This document shows, piece by piece, positions 16,747-24,015 of a stretch of DNA of 64,000 bases. Both the position numbers and the translations under genes were made by a program. The stretch lies in contig JABZKU010000001.1 in the NCBI GenBank assembly GCA_015257125.1, positions 83,625 through 147,624 on the forward strand, read 5' to 3'. Source of the DNA: Prevotellaceae bacterium. GTDB taxonomy: Bacteria; Bacteroidota; Bacteroidia; Bacteroidales; Bacteroidaceae. Numbering within the stretch: the stretch's first letter is position 1; each line of letters begins with the position of its first letter. The notes under the pieces are model-generated. The model did not search any database. It was not told the origin of the DNA and saw nothing but the letters and a program-made list of their open reading frames with translations.

Positions 16747-16754
16747 TAACTTTG
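16747..16754 (+). promoter_or_regulatory. -7 promoter box of the amn-holA operon
   Basis: TAACTTTG, a full match to TAnnTTTG and one of the commonest variants in this window, lies 52 bp before the amn start. The -33 region is not clear. Confidence 0.55.
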
Positions 16755-16806
16755 CCCTTATTACACACAACGACTTCTGTTGAAAAATAATTTAATTCGA
16801 TATCGT

Positions 16807-17586
16807 ATGATGACGAGTAAACAAGAGATCTGCGGCAACTGGTTGCAGAGATACACTAAACTGGAACTCAGTAAGTTCGGAGATTTGATATTGTTGACCA
16901 ACTTCAACAATTACGTCGATATGTTCTGCGAGCAGATGAACGTGGAGCCCGTAGGTTTCGACGCGAACATGCGCGCCGCCACCGCCGACGGAATCACGAT
17001 GATCAATTTTGGCATGGGATCGCCCAATGCTGCGCTGATCATGGACTTGCTTTCGAGCGTCAATCCCCGTGCGGTCTTGTTCTTGGGCAAGACCGGCGGC
17101 ATTTCCAACAAGACCCAGTTGGGCGACTATGTGCTGCCGCTTGCCGGCATTCGCGGTGAGGGTACGTCCAACGACTATTTTCCCCCCGAGGTGCCGGCTT
17201 TGCCTGCCTTCATGCTGCAACGCGCCATCTCGACGGCGCTCCGCGATGCTTCGTTGGACTATTGGACCGGCACGGTCTACACCACCAACCGCCGCGTTTG
17301 GGAGCACGACGAAGAGTTCAAAGCCTATTTGCGCCGTACGCGCGCTATGGCCGTCGATATGGAAACGGCGACACTCTTCTCCTGCGGTTTCTACAACCAC
17401 ATTCCGACCGGCGCCCTCTTGCTGGTGAGCGACAACCCCATGACGCCCGAAGGTGTGAAGACGGAGCGCTCTGACAATCATGTGACTTCTAATTTCGCTG
17501 CTACCCACGTACGCATCGGTATTGAGTCCTTGCGACTCTTGCAAGGCGACCGAAAGACCGTGAGACACTTGAAGTTCGACTGGTAA
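16807..17586 (+). CDS. amn: AMP nucleosidase
   Basis: The 259-residue protein belongs to the nucleoside phosphorylase superfamily, short Bacteroidota AMP nucleosidase type, and should split AMP to adenine and ribose 5-phosphate. Visible signatures are the glycine-rich FLGKTGGIS (phosphate/ribose site), the conserved AVDMETATLFS with the catalytic Glu of the family, and LLLVSDNPMTPEGVKT near the end. Two adjacent ATG codons are possible starts. Its stop codon overlaps the holA start by one base, so the two are translationally coupled; this pair is common in Bacteroidota. Confidence 0.9.
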   Translation: MMTSKQEICGNWLQRYTKLELSKFGDLILLTNFNNYVDMFCEQMNVEPVGFDANMRAATADGITMINFGMGSPNAALIMDLLSSVNPRAVLFLGKTGGISNKTQLGDYVLPLAGIRGEGTSNDYFPPEVPALPAFMLQRAISTALRDASLDYWTGTVYTTNRRVWEHDEEFKAYLRRTRAMAVDMETATLFSCGFYNHIPTGALLLVSDNPMTPEGVKTERSDNHVTSNFAATHVRIGIESLRLLQGDRKTVRHLKFDW

Positions 17587-18629
17587 TGGCCAAGAAGACG
17601 ACCAACGTCGTCACGCACGAAATGATCGTGCGTGACGTGCGAGCCGGGAATGTGCGGCCGGTCTATTATCTGATGGGCGAGGAGGGGTATTACATCGACC
17701 ACCTCGTCGATTTCTTGGTAGACAGTCTTTTGCAGCCGCAGGATCGAGATTTCAATCTGATCACCTTCTTCGGCGCGGAAACAGATATGCAGTCGGTGGT
17801 GCACGCCGCCATGGGCTTCCCCATGGGAGCCGAAAAACTGGTGGTTGTGGTGCGTGAGGCGCAAAACCTCAAAGACACGGCGCCGCTGGACACTTACCTC
17901 AAATCGCTCGACTCGCCCAATGCGCAACCTACGTCGGTTTTGATCCTCTGCCACATGAACGGCACGCTCGACCGCCGAAAACCGACCGCAAAGTTGGTGG
18001 AAAAGGTGGGCGTGCTCTTCGAGAGTGCCAAACTCCGTGAGTGGCAGCTGTCAAAATGGGTGACGGATTACGCCAGGCGTAAAAAAGTGCCGATCGAGCA
18101 ACCGGCCGCGGAATTGTTGGCCGAGGATGTGGGGGCAGACCTGAGCCGTTTGGCCGGAGAGTTGGATAAACTCACTGTCGCGGCCAATGGAGCGCCGACG
18201 GGCATCACCTTGGCGCTGGTGCAATCGCACATCGGCGTGAGCAAAGAGTTCAATATCTTCGAACTGACGGATGCGCTGGGACGAAAAGACATCGCAAAGG
18301 TCAATAGAATAGCGAACTACTTTTATAAAAATCCAAAGCAGAATCCCATTCAAATGGTGATGCCTGCTTTGTTTCGCTTCTTCTCGCAACTGATGTTGGC
18401 CTATTATGCACCCGACAAATCGCGCAGCGGAATTGCTTTTTTTGTGGGAGTTTCTGATTGGCAGGCGGAACGCAATATCATGCCGGCCATGCAGAACTAT
18501 ACCGGCCGAAAAGTGATGGATATCATTGCGCAAATTCGCAGAACCGATGCACGGAGCAAAGGAGTCGACAACCCCGCCATCTCATCGGAAGATTTGATGA
18601 AGGAGCTGTTCTTTTTTATTTTGCACTGA
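17586..18629 (+). CDS. holA: DNA polymerase III subunit delta
   Basis: The 347-residue clamp-loader subunit opens the beta clamp. It starts with ...RPVYYLMGEEGYYIDHLVDFLVDSLL, has a degenerate AAA+ domain (FFGAETD, EKLVVVVREAQ) without a working Walker A, a helical middle and a C-terminal collar domain with ALFRFFSQLMLAYY. These are the family features. It shares its first base with the stop codon of amn and ends 33 bp before a strong terminator. Together with dnaX it provides two of the clamp-loader subunits in this window. Confidence 0.94.
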   Translation: MAKKTTNVVTHEMIVRDVRAGNVRPVYYLMGEEGYYIDHLVDFLVDSLLQPQDRDFNLITFFGAETDMQSVVHAAMGFPMGAEKLVVVVREAQNLKDTAPLDTYLKSLDSPNAQPTSVLILCHMNGTLDRRKPTAKLVEKVGVLFESAKLREWQLSKWVTDYARRKKVPIEQPAAELLAEDVGADLSRLAGELDKLTVAANGAPTGITLALVQSHIGVSKEFNIFELTDALGRKDIAKVNRIANYFYKNPKQNPIQMVMPALFRFFSQLMLAYYAPDKSRSGIAFFVGVSDWQAERNIMPAMQNYTGRKVMDIIAQIRRTDARSKGVDNPAISSEDLMKELFFFILH

Positions 18630-18662
18630 GTATTTCGACCTTGATTGCTTAGCACTATTTTT

Positions 18663-18703
18663 CCCCGAGTTTTCTTTTTGAAAGAAGACTCGGGGATTTT
18701 TTT
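18663..18703 (+). terminator. Strong terminator after holA
   Basis: CCCCGAGT-TTTCTTT pairs with AAAGAAGA-CTCGGGG in a stem of about 15 bp and is followed by seven T. It closes the amn-holA operon. Confidence 0.9.
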
Positions 18704-19038
18704 CTGCTTCGTGGTCGAGCGGAGGGTGGGGGGAGTTGCCCGACTCGGTGGGGCAGTGCAATGGGTACTCTTGCCCGGGACTTGCTGCCGGGGGGCACGG
18801 ACAAAATCAACGGCTAACGCATGGGGTGAGGAGGGTGATGGGAGGAAGAGAAAGTGGGGAGATGCAGCGCGTAAATCGGTTTGCCGAATGTGCAAGAAGA
18901 AGGCCGGCCGAGAAGACTTTGAAAAATAGGCGCGTACCATTTTTTGAGGAGATTTCGGCTGCTCTATTTGTGCCCGTTAGGCGTCCATTTTTCGACGCCG
19001 CTCATTCTTGTTCGGATTTTGGGGCAAAATAGAAGCGG

Positions 19039-19065
19039 AAAAAGCGGCTCATCGCCGCTTTTTTT
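19039..19065 (+). terminator. Isolated intrinsic terminator
   Basis: AAAAAGCGGC pairs with GCCGCTTTTT around a 5-nt loop, with seven T at the 3' side and five A at the 5' side, so it can work in both directions. No gene ends here; the transcript it stops is unknown. Confidence 0.7.
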
Positions 19066-20008
19066 CATTGCATACTCGCTTCGTCGATTTTTTGCGAGGA
19101 GGAAGGGAGAACAACAGACACCTATTATATATAAGAAGAGGGTGGGGCAGTGCTTCCTTGCCTTTGCCGCTCGTGAGAAGGGGACGAAGCGTCCCACCGG
19201 GCGTATGGTGGAGCGGAGTGGGGGCGTTTGATGTAAATTGTCCCGTTTAGGGCGAGAAATAAGGGCTAAGCGGAGCGAAATAGGAAGGGAAAGAGGGGAA
19301 TTTTGCTCGTGAGCGGCGGCAATAGAGAGCAAAGACTGATTTATTTGCATGCAGCTTGCTAAACCTGTTTTTCTTTCTCAATCTGTTGAATACGAATTGG
19401 TTGTGTGTTGTTTTTCGCTCTGCTAATGCGAAAAACAGCGTTTTTAGGTTCTTGGAGACGGAGGAGGGGACGTTGGCGCGATTTTTGATTGATTTGCTGT
19501 GAATCGAGCCTTCTCTCTCGGTGAATTGACAAAAACAAAGTAAGGTGACATACATCAGATTTCAAAATCAAAATCTGCCGAGTGATGCGAAAGACTAAAT
19601 ATTAGCGCGTGTAATTTGGTTTTGTATTCTTCATTCGTGTTGATGTGTAAATGTAAAACGCTAAACCGAGCAAGTCTAAATTTGTAAATATGCGATTTGT
19701 CTTTTCGGTTGTATCAATTTGTAAACCAGATTTTTCCGCAGTTTTGTTGAGGTGTTTATCTTGAAAAATATGCCTTTTTCGCGTGTATACCCCTGTTTTG
19801 ATGTGTATAACTTGCTCTTTTTCAGTTTATGTTCTGTGAAACTCAGTCTTTTACCTTATTTTGTCTGAGTAGTTTTACCCCTATTCTTTGCAGATATGAA
19901 TTTGAATATGTAGAGTTTTGTGGCGAAACGACGCAGACGATATACTTTGTGTTTTACTTGTGTAAATATGGTAGTAGTGTAGAAATGTTGATTTTTCCTC
20001 CTTTGGAT

Positions 20009-20040
20009 TTTGGATGTCTCGGTTTTAATCTCTACTTTTG
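20009..20040 (+). promoter_or_regulatory. Promoter pointing to the HTH regulator gene
   Basis: A -33 TTTG (20009-20012), a 20-bp spacer and a -7 box TACTTTTG (20033-20040) match the consensus exactly. The next start codon is about 390 bp away, implying a long leader or a separate RNA. The -7 box itself lies in a small palindrome (TCTACTTTTGTAGA). Confidence 0.65.
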
Positions 20041-20437
20041 TAGATGAAATCGCGAGTGTGAGTTCGTCTTTGTGAATAACTAAATTAGCCTCTTCGGATG
20101 CAGTCGCTCCACTTTTTCAAAAGTAGGTACCAGAAGAATGCTCGGCGAGGCAGATTCCTCGATTTTCTTCGCTACGTTCGTAAAAAAGCGGATAAAGTGA
20201 GTTGTATATCCGTTGTATGAACTGCATATTGAGGTTGATCTTGCTCGGAAGCGCATTTTTGCCCTACAATTTGCCCCCCTGCTCCTGCTCGCCTTTTCAC
20301 GATTTGGACGCAACCGTTCAGTAAAAACGTTGGCGAAACGTCGAGTTTTCTTTTTTACGGCTACGTTTTTCTCTCTTTTTGACTCCCTCCTCAAGGGGCG
20401 TCTGTGAAGTTTCTCGTTTTAATCCACGCTTATTATT

Positions 20438-21019
20438 ATGGCCTCTATGACAGACCCCAGCGAAACGATGTATCTCCGCATTAAAAAAGTAATGGAGAGT
20501 TACGGTTTACAGCAACAAGCCTTCGCAAAGAAGCTGGGTGTTTCGCCGGCTACGATCTCCAGCATCTACACCGGGCGCACAAAACCGTCGAATAATCTGG
20601 TGCAAGCAATTCATCGCGAGTTTCCGGAAATCAACACCAACTGGTTGCTTTTTGAAGAAGGCGAGATGCGCTTGCCGTCGACGACTTTTCCGGCTTCTTC
20701 TGAACAAGAAGAGATTGTGCAAAATGTCGTTTCTCACGAAACGCAGCCTGCTTCTCCTTTCCCCCCTTTGGGAGGCGAGATGCCTATGTTCTTTGCAGAC
20801 GAAACCCCACAAGTGCCGCCGGCTCCCCAGCCGGTACAACCCCAGCCCGCTCGTACTACCGCTGCACACCGTACTCCAAACCGAACCACTGCGCAGCCGG
20901 TTGAGTCGGTGTTTCATACTAACGCGAATAATTTTGACAAACAGTCTCGTCGAGTTAAGGAAATTCGCGTGTTTTATGATGACGGTACTTTCGAAGTTTT
21001 TGCGCCGGCGAACAAATGA
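20438..21019 (+). CDS. Helix-turn-helix (XRE-like) transcriptional regulator
   Basis: The 193-residue protein has an N-terminal HTH (about residues 10-65) with QQAFAKKLGVSPATISSIYTGRTKPS, where the recognition helix is ATISSIYTGR, then ...NTNWLLFEEGEM. The middle (about 75-155) is a Pro/Thr/Ala-rich linker and the end (SRRVKEIRVFYDDGTFEVF) is a small conserved element seen in Bacteroidota HTH proteins. DNA target unknown. It stands downstream of a long AT-rich region and a promoter 390 bp away. Confidence 0.88.
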   Translation: MASMTDPSETMYLRIKKVMESYGLQQQAFAKKLGVSPATISSIYTGRTKPSNNLVQAIHREFPEINTNWLLFEEGEMRLPSTTFPASSEQEEIVQNVVSHETQPASPFPPLGGEMPMFFADETPQVPPAPQPVQPQPARTTAAHRTPNRTTAQPVESVFHTNANNFDKQSRRVKEIRVFYDDGTFEVFAPANK

Positions 21020-21142
21020 ACGAATCCGCTGTAATGAGGTGAGAAGTTTGAGCGGCTATGAAACATAATTTGTCTCGAACGTTCCATGAGAATAAAGTCG
21101 GTTCTTCGTTACGAGGCGAACCGACGAAAGGTTTTTGTTTGT

Positions 21143-21607
21143 ATGAGTTTTCCTAATTTGAATTTACCGCCGATCACGTTGCGAACGCGTCCCGGTGCCA
21201 ACGGTCGGCCGACGGTGTGGGATGTGCTTCGCCGGAGGTATGTGACGCTCACCGCCGAAGAGTGGGTGCGGCAACACTTCGTGCATTATTTGATTGCGGA
21301 GTGTGGCTACCCTGCCGGTTTGTTGGCGAATGAAATTGCTCTCGATGTCGGCGGAGTGCGCAGGCGCTGTGACACGGTGCTCTTTGCGCGCGAAGGGGCT
21401 CGCCCGAGAGTCATCGTGGAGTACAAGGCACCGCAGGTGCCCATCACGCAGGAGGTGTTCAATCAGATCCAGAGTTACAATAGCGTGCTGAAGGCTGATT
21501 ACTTGATCGTGAGTAATGGGCTGCTGCATTATTGTTGTCGCATGGATTATGAAGGAGATCGGGTGATTTTCCTCCGTGAGATCCCGCGTTTTGAGGAGTT
21601 GGTATAA
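21143..21607 (+). CDS. HsdR N-terminal-like nuclease domain protein (stand-alone)
   Basis: The 154-residue protein matches the type I restriction enzyme R-subunit N-terminal domain family (HSDR_N_2). It has a PD-(D/E)xK-like core: the Glu of LANEIALDVGG, the Asp of RRRCDTVLFAR and the ExK of VIVEYKAPQVP, followed by a conserved QIQSYN. There is no helicase, methylase or specificity gene nearby, so it is not a restriction system. Such stand-alone proteins are frequent in Bacteroidota near holA and amn, as here. The internal ATG with MSFPNLNLP was chosen over an upstream one 19 codons earlier. Role unknown. Confidence 0.8.
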   Translation: MSFPNLNLPPITLRTRPGANGRPTVWDVLRRRYVTLTAEEWVRQHFVHYLIAECGYPAGLLANEIALDVGGVRRRCDTVLFAREGARPRVIVEYKAPQVPITQEVFNQIQSYNSVLKADYLIVSNGLLHYCCRMDYEGDRVIFLREIPRFEELV

Positions 21608-21718
21608 TAATATATATAGGGCGTTGGTTTTCTGGGCAGTTGGCGCGTAGAAGAGAGGGTGGTTGAGGTTGGTTGATCTATTTTGTAAGTGAGGGATACG
21701 TATTTTTCGAGCTGAATG

Positions 21719-21750
21719 TTTGATTTTCTCGAAACTTCATTCTAATTTTG
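21719..21750 (+). promoter_or_regulatory. Promoter of the SemiSWEET-FKBP genes
   Basis: A -33 TTTG (21719-21722), a 20-bp spacer and a -7 box TAATTTTG (21743-21750) match the consensus. Transcription should begin near 21757, giving a 70-nt leader. Confidence 0.7.
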
Positions 21751-21827
21751 CCCCCGATTAATTACATAAAACAAACGCGCTGAAGCCGTTCGGCGGCAGC
21801 GGCGTCAACACAGAAAACTAACAAAAG

Positions 21828-22100
21828 ATGGACAAAGCGAAATTCGAACGCGTGATGGGCATCATTGGCACCATCACAGCCGTACTGATGTATGTGTTTT
21901 ACATCAACACGATCAACAATTACCTGAACGCTGCCCCCGGCACGCAGAAAGACTGGTTGCAGCCGGCCATGGCCTGCATCAACTGCTGCATCTGGGTCGC
22001 CTATGGTCTGTTTAAGGAGCGCCGTGACTGGCCCGTTGCTATCGCCAACGCCCCAGGTATTGTCTTTGGTGGTGTGACAGCTATCATCGCTTTGATGTAA
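21828..22100 (+). CDS. SemiSWEET-type sugar transporter
   Basis: The 90-residue membrane protein has three hydrophobic helices (about 8-28, 42-62, 67-89), the size and layout of a SemiSWEET three-helix bundle, which dimerises to form a sugar pore. Supporting motifs are QPAMACINCCIWVAYGL in helix 2 (Pro hinge and Trp-Tyr-Gly) and the Asn of ANAPGIVFG in helix 3. SemiSWEETs carry sugars down their gradient. It is followed after 46 bp by an FKBP isomerase and probably shares its transcript. Confidence 0.82.
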   Translation: MDKAKFERVMGIIGTITAVLMYVFYINTINNYLNAAPGTQKDWLQPAMACINCCIWVAYGLFKERRDWPVAIANAPGIVFGGVTAIIALM

Positions 22101-22146
22101 GGTTGCTACGGCGCGCTGTTTCTTTCCCCATTTATCCTAATTCATC

Positions 22147-22707
22147 ATGTCGGACAATCAGAAATCGCCCTCTAATTCCCCCCAAAAGCCCGCTCGCCGT
22201 GGTTTGTTCGTCTTTTTTGCCGCCTTGGCTGTCGTTGTAGTGGCAGCAGGTAGCTATTGGCAATATCGTCACACTGAAGAAATTCCTGCTTCGACAACTT
22301 CCGAAGATTCTCTCGTTGCGAAAAACCGAGAGGCCGGTGAGGCTTTCTTGGCGCAGAAGGCGAAAGAATCGGGCGTACAAACGCTGGGAGGCGGTTTGCT
22401 CTACAAAGTGCTGAAATCCGGTAGCGGACAATCGCCCACGGCTTCGAGCACCGTGGTGGTGGATTATGAAGGACGACTGATCGACGGCACGGTGTTTGAC
22501 AGCAGTTATCGCCGCGGAGAGTCGGCAGAGTTTCCCGTCAATGGCGTGATTCAAGGCTGGCAAATTGCCCTCAAAGCGATGAAGCCCGGCGACGAATGGG
22601 AACTTTACATTCCGGCCTACTTGGCTTATGGCGAAAATGGGTCGGGAAGCAACATTCCCCCTGCGTCTGCCTTGGTCTTCAAAGTCGCTTTGCACAGCGT
22701 GAAGTAA
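22147..22707 (+). CDS. Membrane-anchored FKBP-type peptidyl-prolyl isomerase
   Basis: The 186-residue protein has a basic start, a membrane or signal segment (about 18-36), and an FKBP domain (about 85-186) with VVDYEGRLIDGTVFDSS, EFPVNGVIQGWQIALKAMK and IPAYLAYGENG, the usual active-site segments. The signal segment places the isomerase in the periplasm or on the outer face of the inner membrane, where it would help fold exported proteins. Its length fits the Mip/FkpA-like short forms of Bacteroidota. Confidence 0.92.
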   Translation: MSDNQKSPSNSPQKPARRGLFVFFAALAVVVVAAGSYWQYRHTEEIPASTTSEDSLVAKNREAGEAFLAQKAKESGVQTLGGGLLYKVLKSGSGQSPTASSTVVVDYEGRLIDGTVFDSSYRRGESAEFPVNGVIQGWQIALKAMKPGDEWELYIPAYLAYGENGSGSNIPPASALVFKVALHSVK

Positions 22708-22806
22708 GCGCACCCTATTGAAAATTCCTTTTATTCTTGTCTCGCAAGTGAAGTCACTGATCAGAATGGACTTCGATTGAGAGACTTTTTCTAACTATTT
22801 ATTACA

Positions 22807-23445
22807 ATGACGCCAATAGATTATGCGGAGATAGCGCTCAAGTTTTTGCTCGGTCTCCTTTCGATGGTGATGGTCATCAATTTCACGGGAAAAGGTAACC
22901 TTGCTCCCACGAGTGCGATGGAACAGATCATGAATTACGTGCTCGGTGGAATCATCGGTGGTGTGATTTATAGTCGCGATTTGCACCTTTGGCAGTTTGC
23001 CATTGTGTTGTTTATTTGGTTTTCGCTCGTCTATATGTTACGCCGCCTGAAGGCACGAAGTCACTTTATGCAGCGCATTCTTGACGGCAGCCCGACGGTG
23101 GTGATCGTCAATGGCGAAGTGGATGTCGCGGCGTGCAAGAAGGCCAAAATCACGGCGCACGAATTGACCTTTAAGTTGCGTATGCACAACATCTTCAACA
23201 TCCGCAAGGTGAAACGCGCCGTGGTGGAGCAGAATGGACAGTTGCTCGTGGTGATGGCCGGTGAGGAGAATTTGAAATACCCCTTGCTCACCGACGGCTC
23301 CGTGAAAACCACGGTATTGGAAGCCATCGACAAAGACGAAGCGTGGTTGCGCGCAGAATTGGCGAAGATGGGCTATTCAGATCCCTCCAAATTGTTCTTG
23401 GTCGATTACTTGGGCGGGCAATTAGTGGTGACGCCTAATGCTTAA
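22807..23445 (+). CDS. DUF421 (YetF-like) membrane protein
   Basis: The 212-residue protein has three N-terminal hydrophobic segments (about 8-28, 38-55, 62-80) and a soluble C-terminal region with SPTVVIVNGEVD and a ...HELTFKLRMHNIFNIRKVKRAVVEQNGQL segment, the DUF421 layout. The family's function is not established; it occurs in many bacteria. It lies 99 bp after the FKBP gene and before the trp leader promoter. Confidence 0.88.
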   Translation: MTPIDYAEIALKFLLGLLSMVMVINFTGKGNLAPTSAMEQIMNYVLGGIIGGVIYSRDLHLWQFAIVLFIWFSLVYMLRRLKARSHFMQRILDGSPTVVIVNGEVDVAACKKAKITAHELTFKLRMHNIFNIRKVKRAVVEQNGQLLVVMAGEENLKYPLLTDGSVKTTVLEAIDKDEAWLRAELAKMGYSDPSKLFLVDYLGGQLVVTPNA

Positions 23446-23522
23446 AAACCAGGAGCAGAGCTCGATATTCGCCTTAAAATCCTTATAACTTATGTCTTAG
23501 GTGCGAAAAATGCTATTCTTTC

Positions 23523-23553
23523 TTGGCAGAATGAACGGAATAGTCTATATTTG
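23523..23553 (+). promoter_or_regulatory. Promoter of the trp leader
   Basis: A -33 TTG (23523-23525), a 20-bp spacer and a -7 box TATATTTG (23546-23553) match the consensus. The start would be near 23560, about 20 nt before the leader-peptide ATG. Confidence 0.75.
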
Positions 23554-23580
23554 CAGCAACCAATTTCAATTCAGATTTCA

Positions 23581-23643
23581 ATGGTTCATTTGGTAAGCGC
23601 AAATCGTTGGTGGCACAACTCAGGATTTTTAATCGTGGGTTGA
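23581..23643 (+). CDS. trpL: trp operon leader peptide with tandem Trp codons
   Basis: A 20-codon ORF begins about 20 nt after the predicted transcription start and reads MVHLVSANRWWHNSGFLIVG, with two adjacent TGG codons at positions 10 and 11. It ends 38 nt before a strong terminator that precedes trpB. Tandem Trp codons in a short leader are the mark of ribosome-mediated attenuation. Trp codons are rare, and two adjacent ones in a 20-codon ORF exactly here are unlikely by chance. It was too short for ordinary gene calling. Confidence 0.85.
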   Translation: MVHLVSANRWWHNSGFLIVG

Positions 23644-23718
23644 CATCTCGTGTACGTTTATTGAAGACCATAAGGAGTATAAGAGACCTGTCGTGACTCA
23701 CGGCAGGTCTCTTTTTTT
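23616..23718 (+). promoter_or_regulatory. trp attenuator: competing RNA pairings
   Basis: Segment 1, CAACTC (23616-23621), lies 2 nt past the Trp codons and can pair with segment 2, GGGTTG (23637-23642). Segment 2 (23633-23642, TCGTGGGTTG) can instead pair over 10 positions (6 Watson-Crick, 4 G-U) with segment 3 (23694-23703, TGACTCACGG), which destroys the terminator stem. A ribosome stalled on the Trp codons covers segment 1, frees segment 2 and allows readthrough. A ribosome reaching the stop codon (23641-23643) covers segment 2 and lets the terminator form. Confidence 0.75.
23682..23718 (+). terminator. Terminator of the trp attenuator
   Basis: AGAGACCTGTCGTG pairs with CACGGCAGGTCTCT in a 14-bp stem (one U-G pair) with an ACT loop, followed by seven T including the last stem base. 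It stands between the leader peptide and trpB, not after a gene. The about 300 bp from here to trpB show no second promoter that I can see, so readthrough seems required. Confidence 0.9.
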
Positions 23719-24015
23719 CGTATCCCTACGACAAGGCGCTTTTTGCGGCCGGTACCACTGCGAGGTGCTTGAGTTGGGGCGAAAAAGGTGGCCGTTTTCT
23801 ACCCGTTGTTCGGCGTAGTTGCTTGTTGCGCAAGCATTTTCCGCGTGTCGGCAGCGAGAAAGGGGTTGTACAATCCAATTTTCTCCCACTCGTTCGGCGT
23901 AGGTGGCTGTAGATCAGTCGGTTTGTGCAGATTCACGGCCGGCAACCGGCAACGTACTCCCCATTCTTGGTCCCCGAAGAGTGCATTTCGGCGCTCCCCT
24001 CAACATTTCCGACTT

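Larger units (their letters stand above)
18704..20437. other. 1.7-kb gene-free region, AT-rich in its right half
   Basis: No convincing coding region is present: the open frames are short, lack family motifs and run on both strands. The right half (about 19560-20060) is markedly AT-richer than the neighbours. It holds two matches to the DnaA box TTATnCACA on the minus strand (TGTGTATAA at 19802-19810, TGTGAATAA at 20071-20079), an isolated terminator at 19039-19065, an 8-bp inverted repeat (TTTTTCGC 19411-19418 with GCGAAAAA 19428-19435), an AGATTT/AAATCT-type repeat near 19557, and a promoter at 20009-20040. A replication origin or an unannotated RNA locus are possible readings. Confidence 0.5.

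Noticed and set aside
16401..16790. Open frame of 129 codons before amn
   Set aside because: Low-complexity, overlaps an inverted repeat and the amn promoter; no protein-like pattern.
18645..19250. Several overlapping open frames of 80-98 codons after holA
   Set aside because: They occur in all frames, are Arg-rich and cross two terminators, as expected of non-coding GC-rich sequence.
21143..21607. Type I restriction-modification system
   Set aside because: Only the HsdR N-terminal-like domain is present; no helicase part, hsdM or hsdS.
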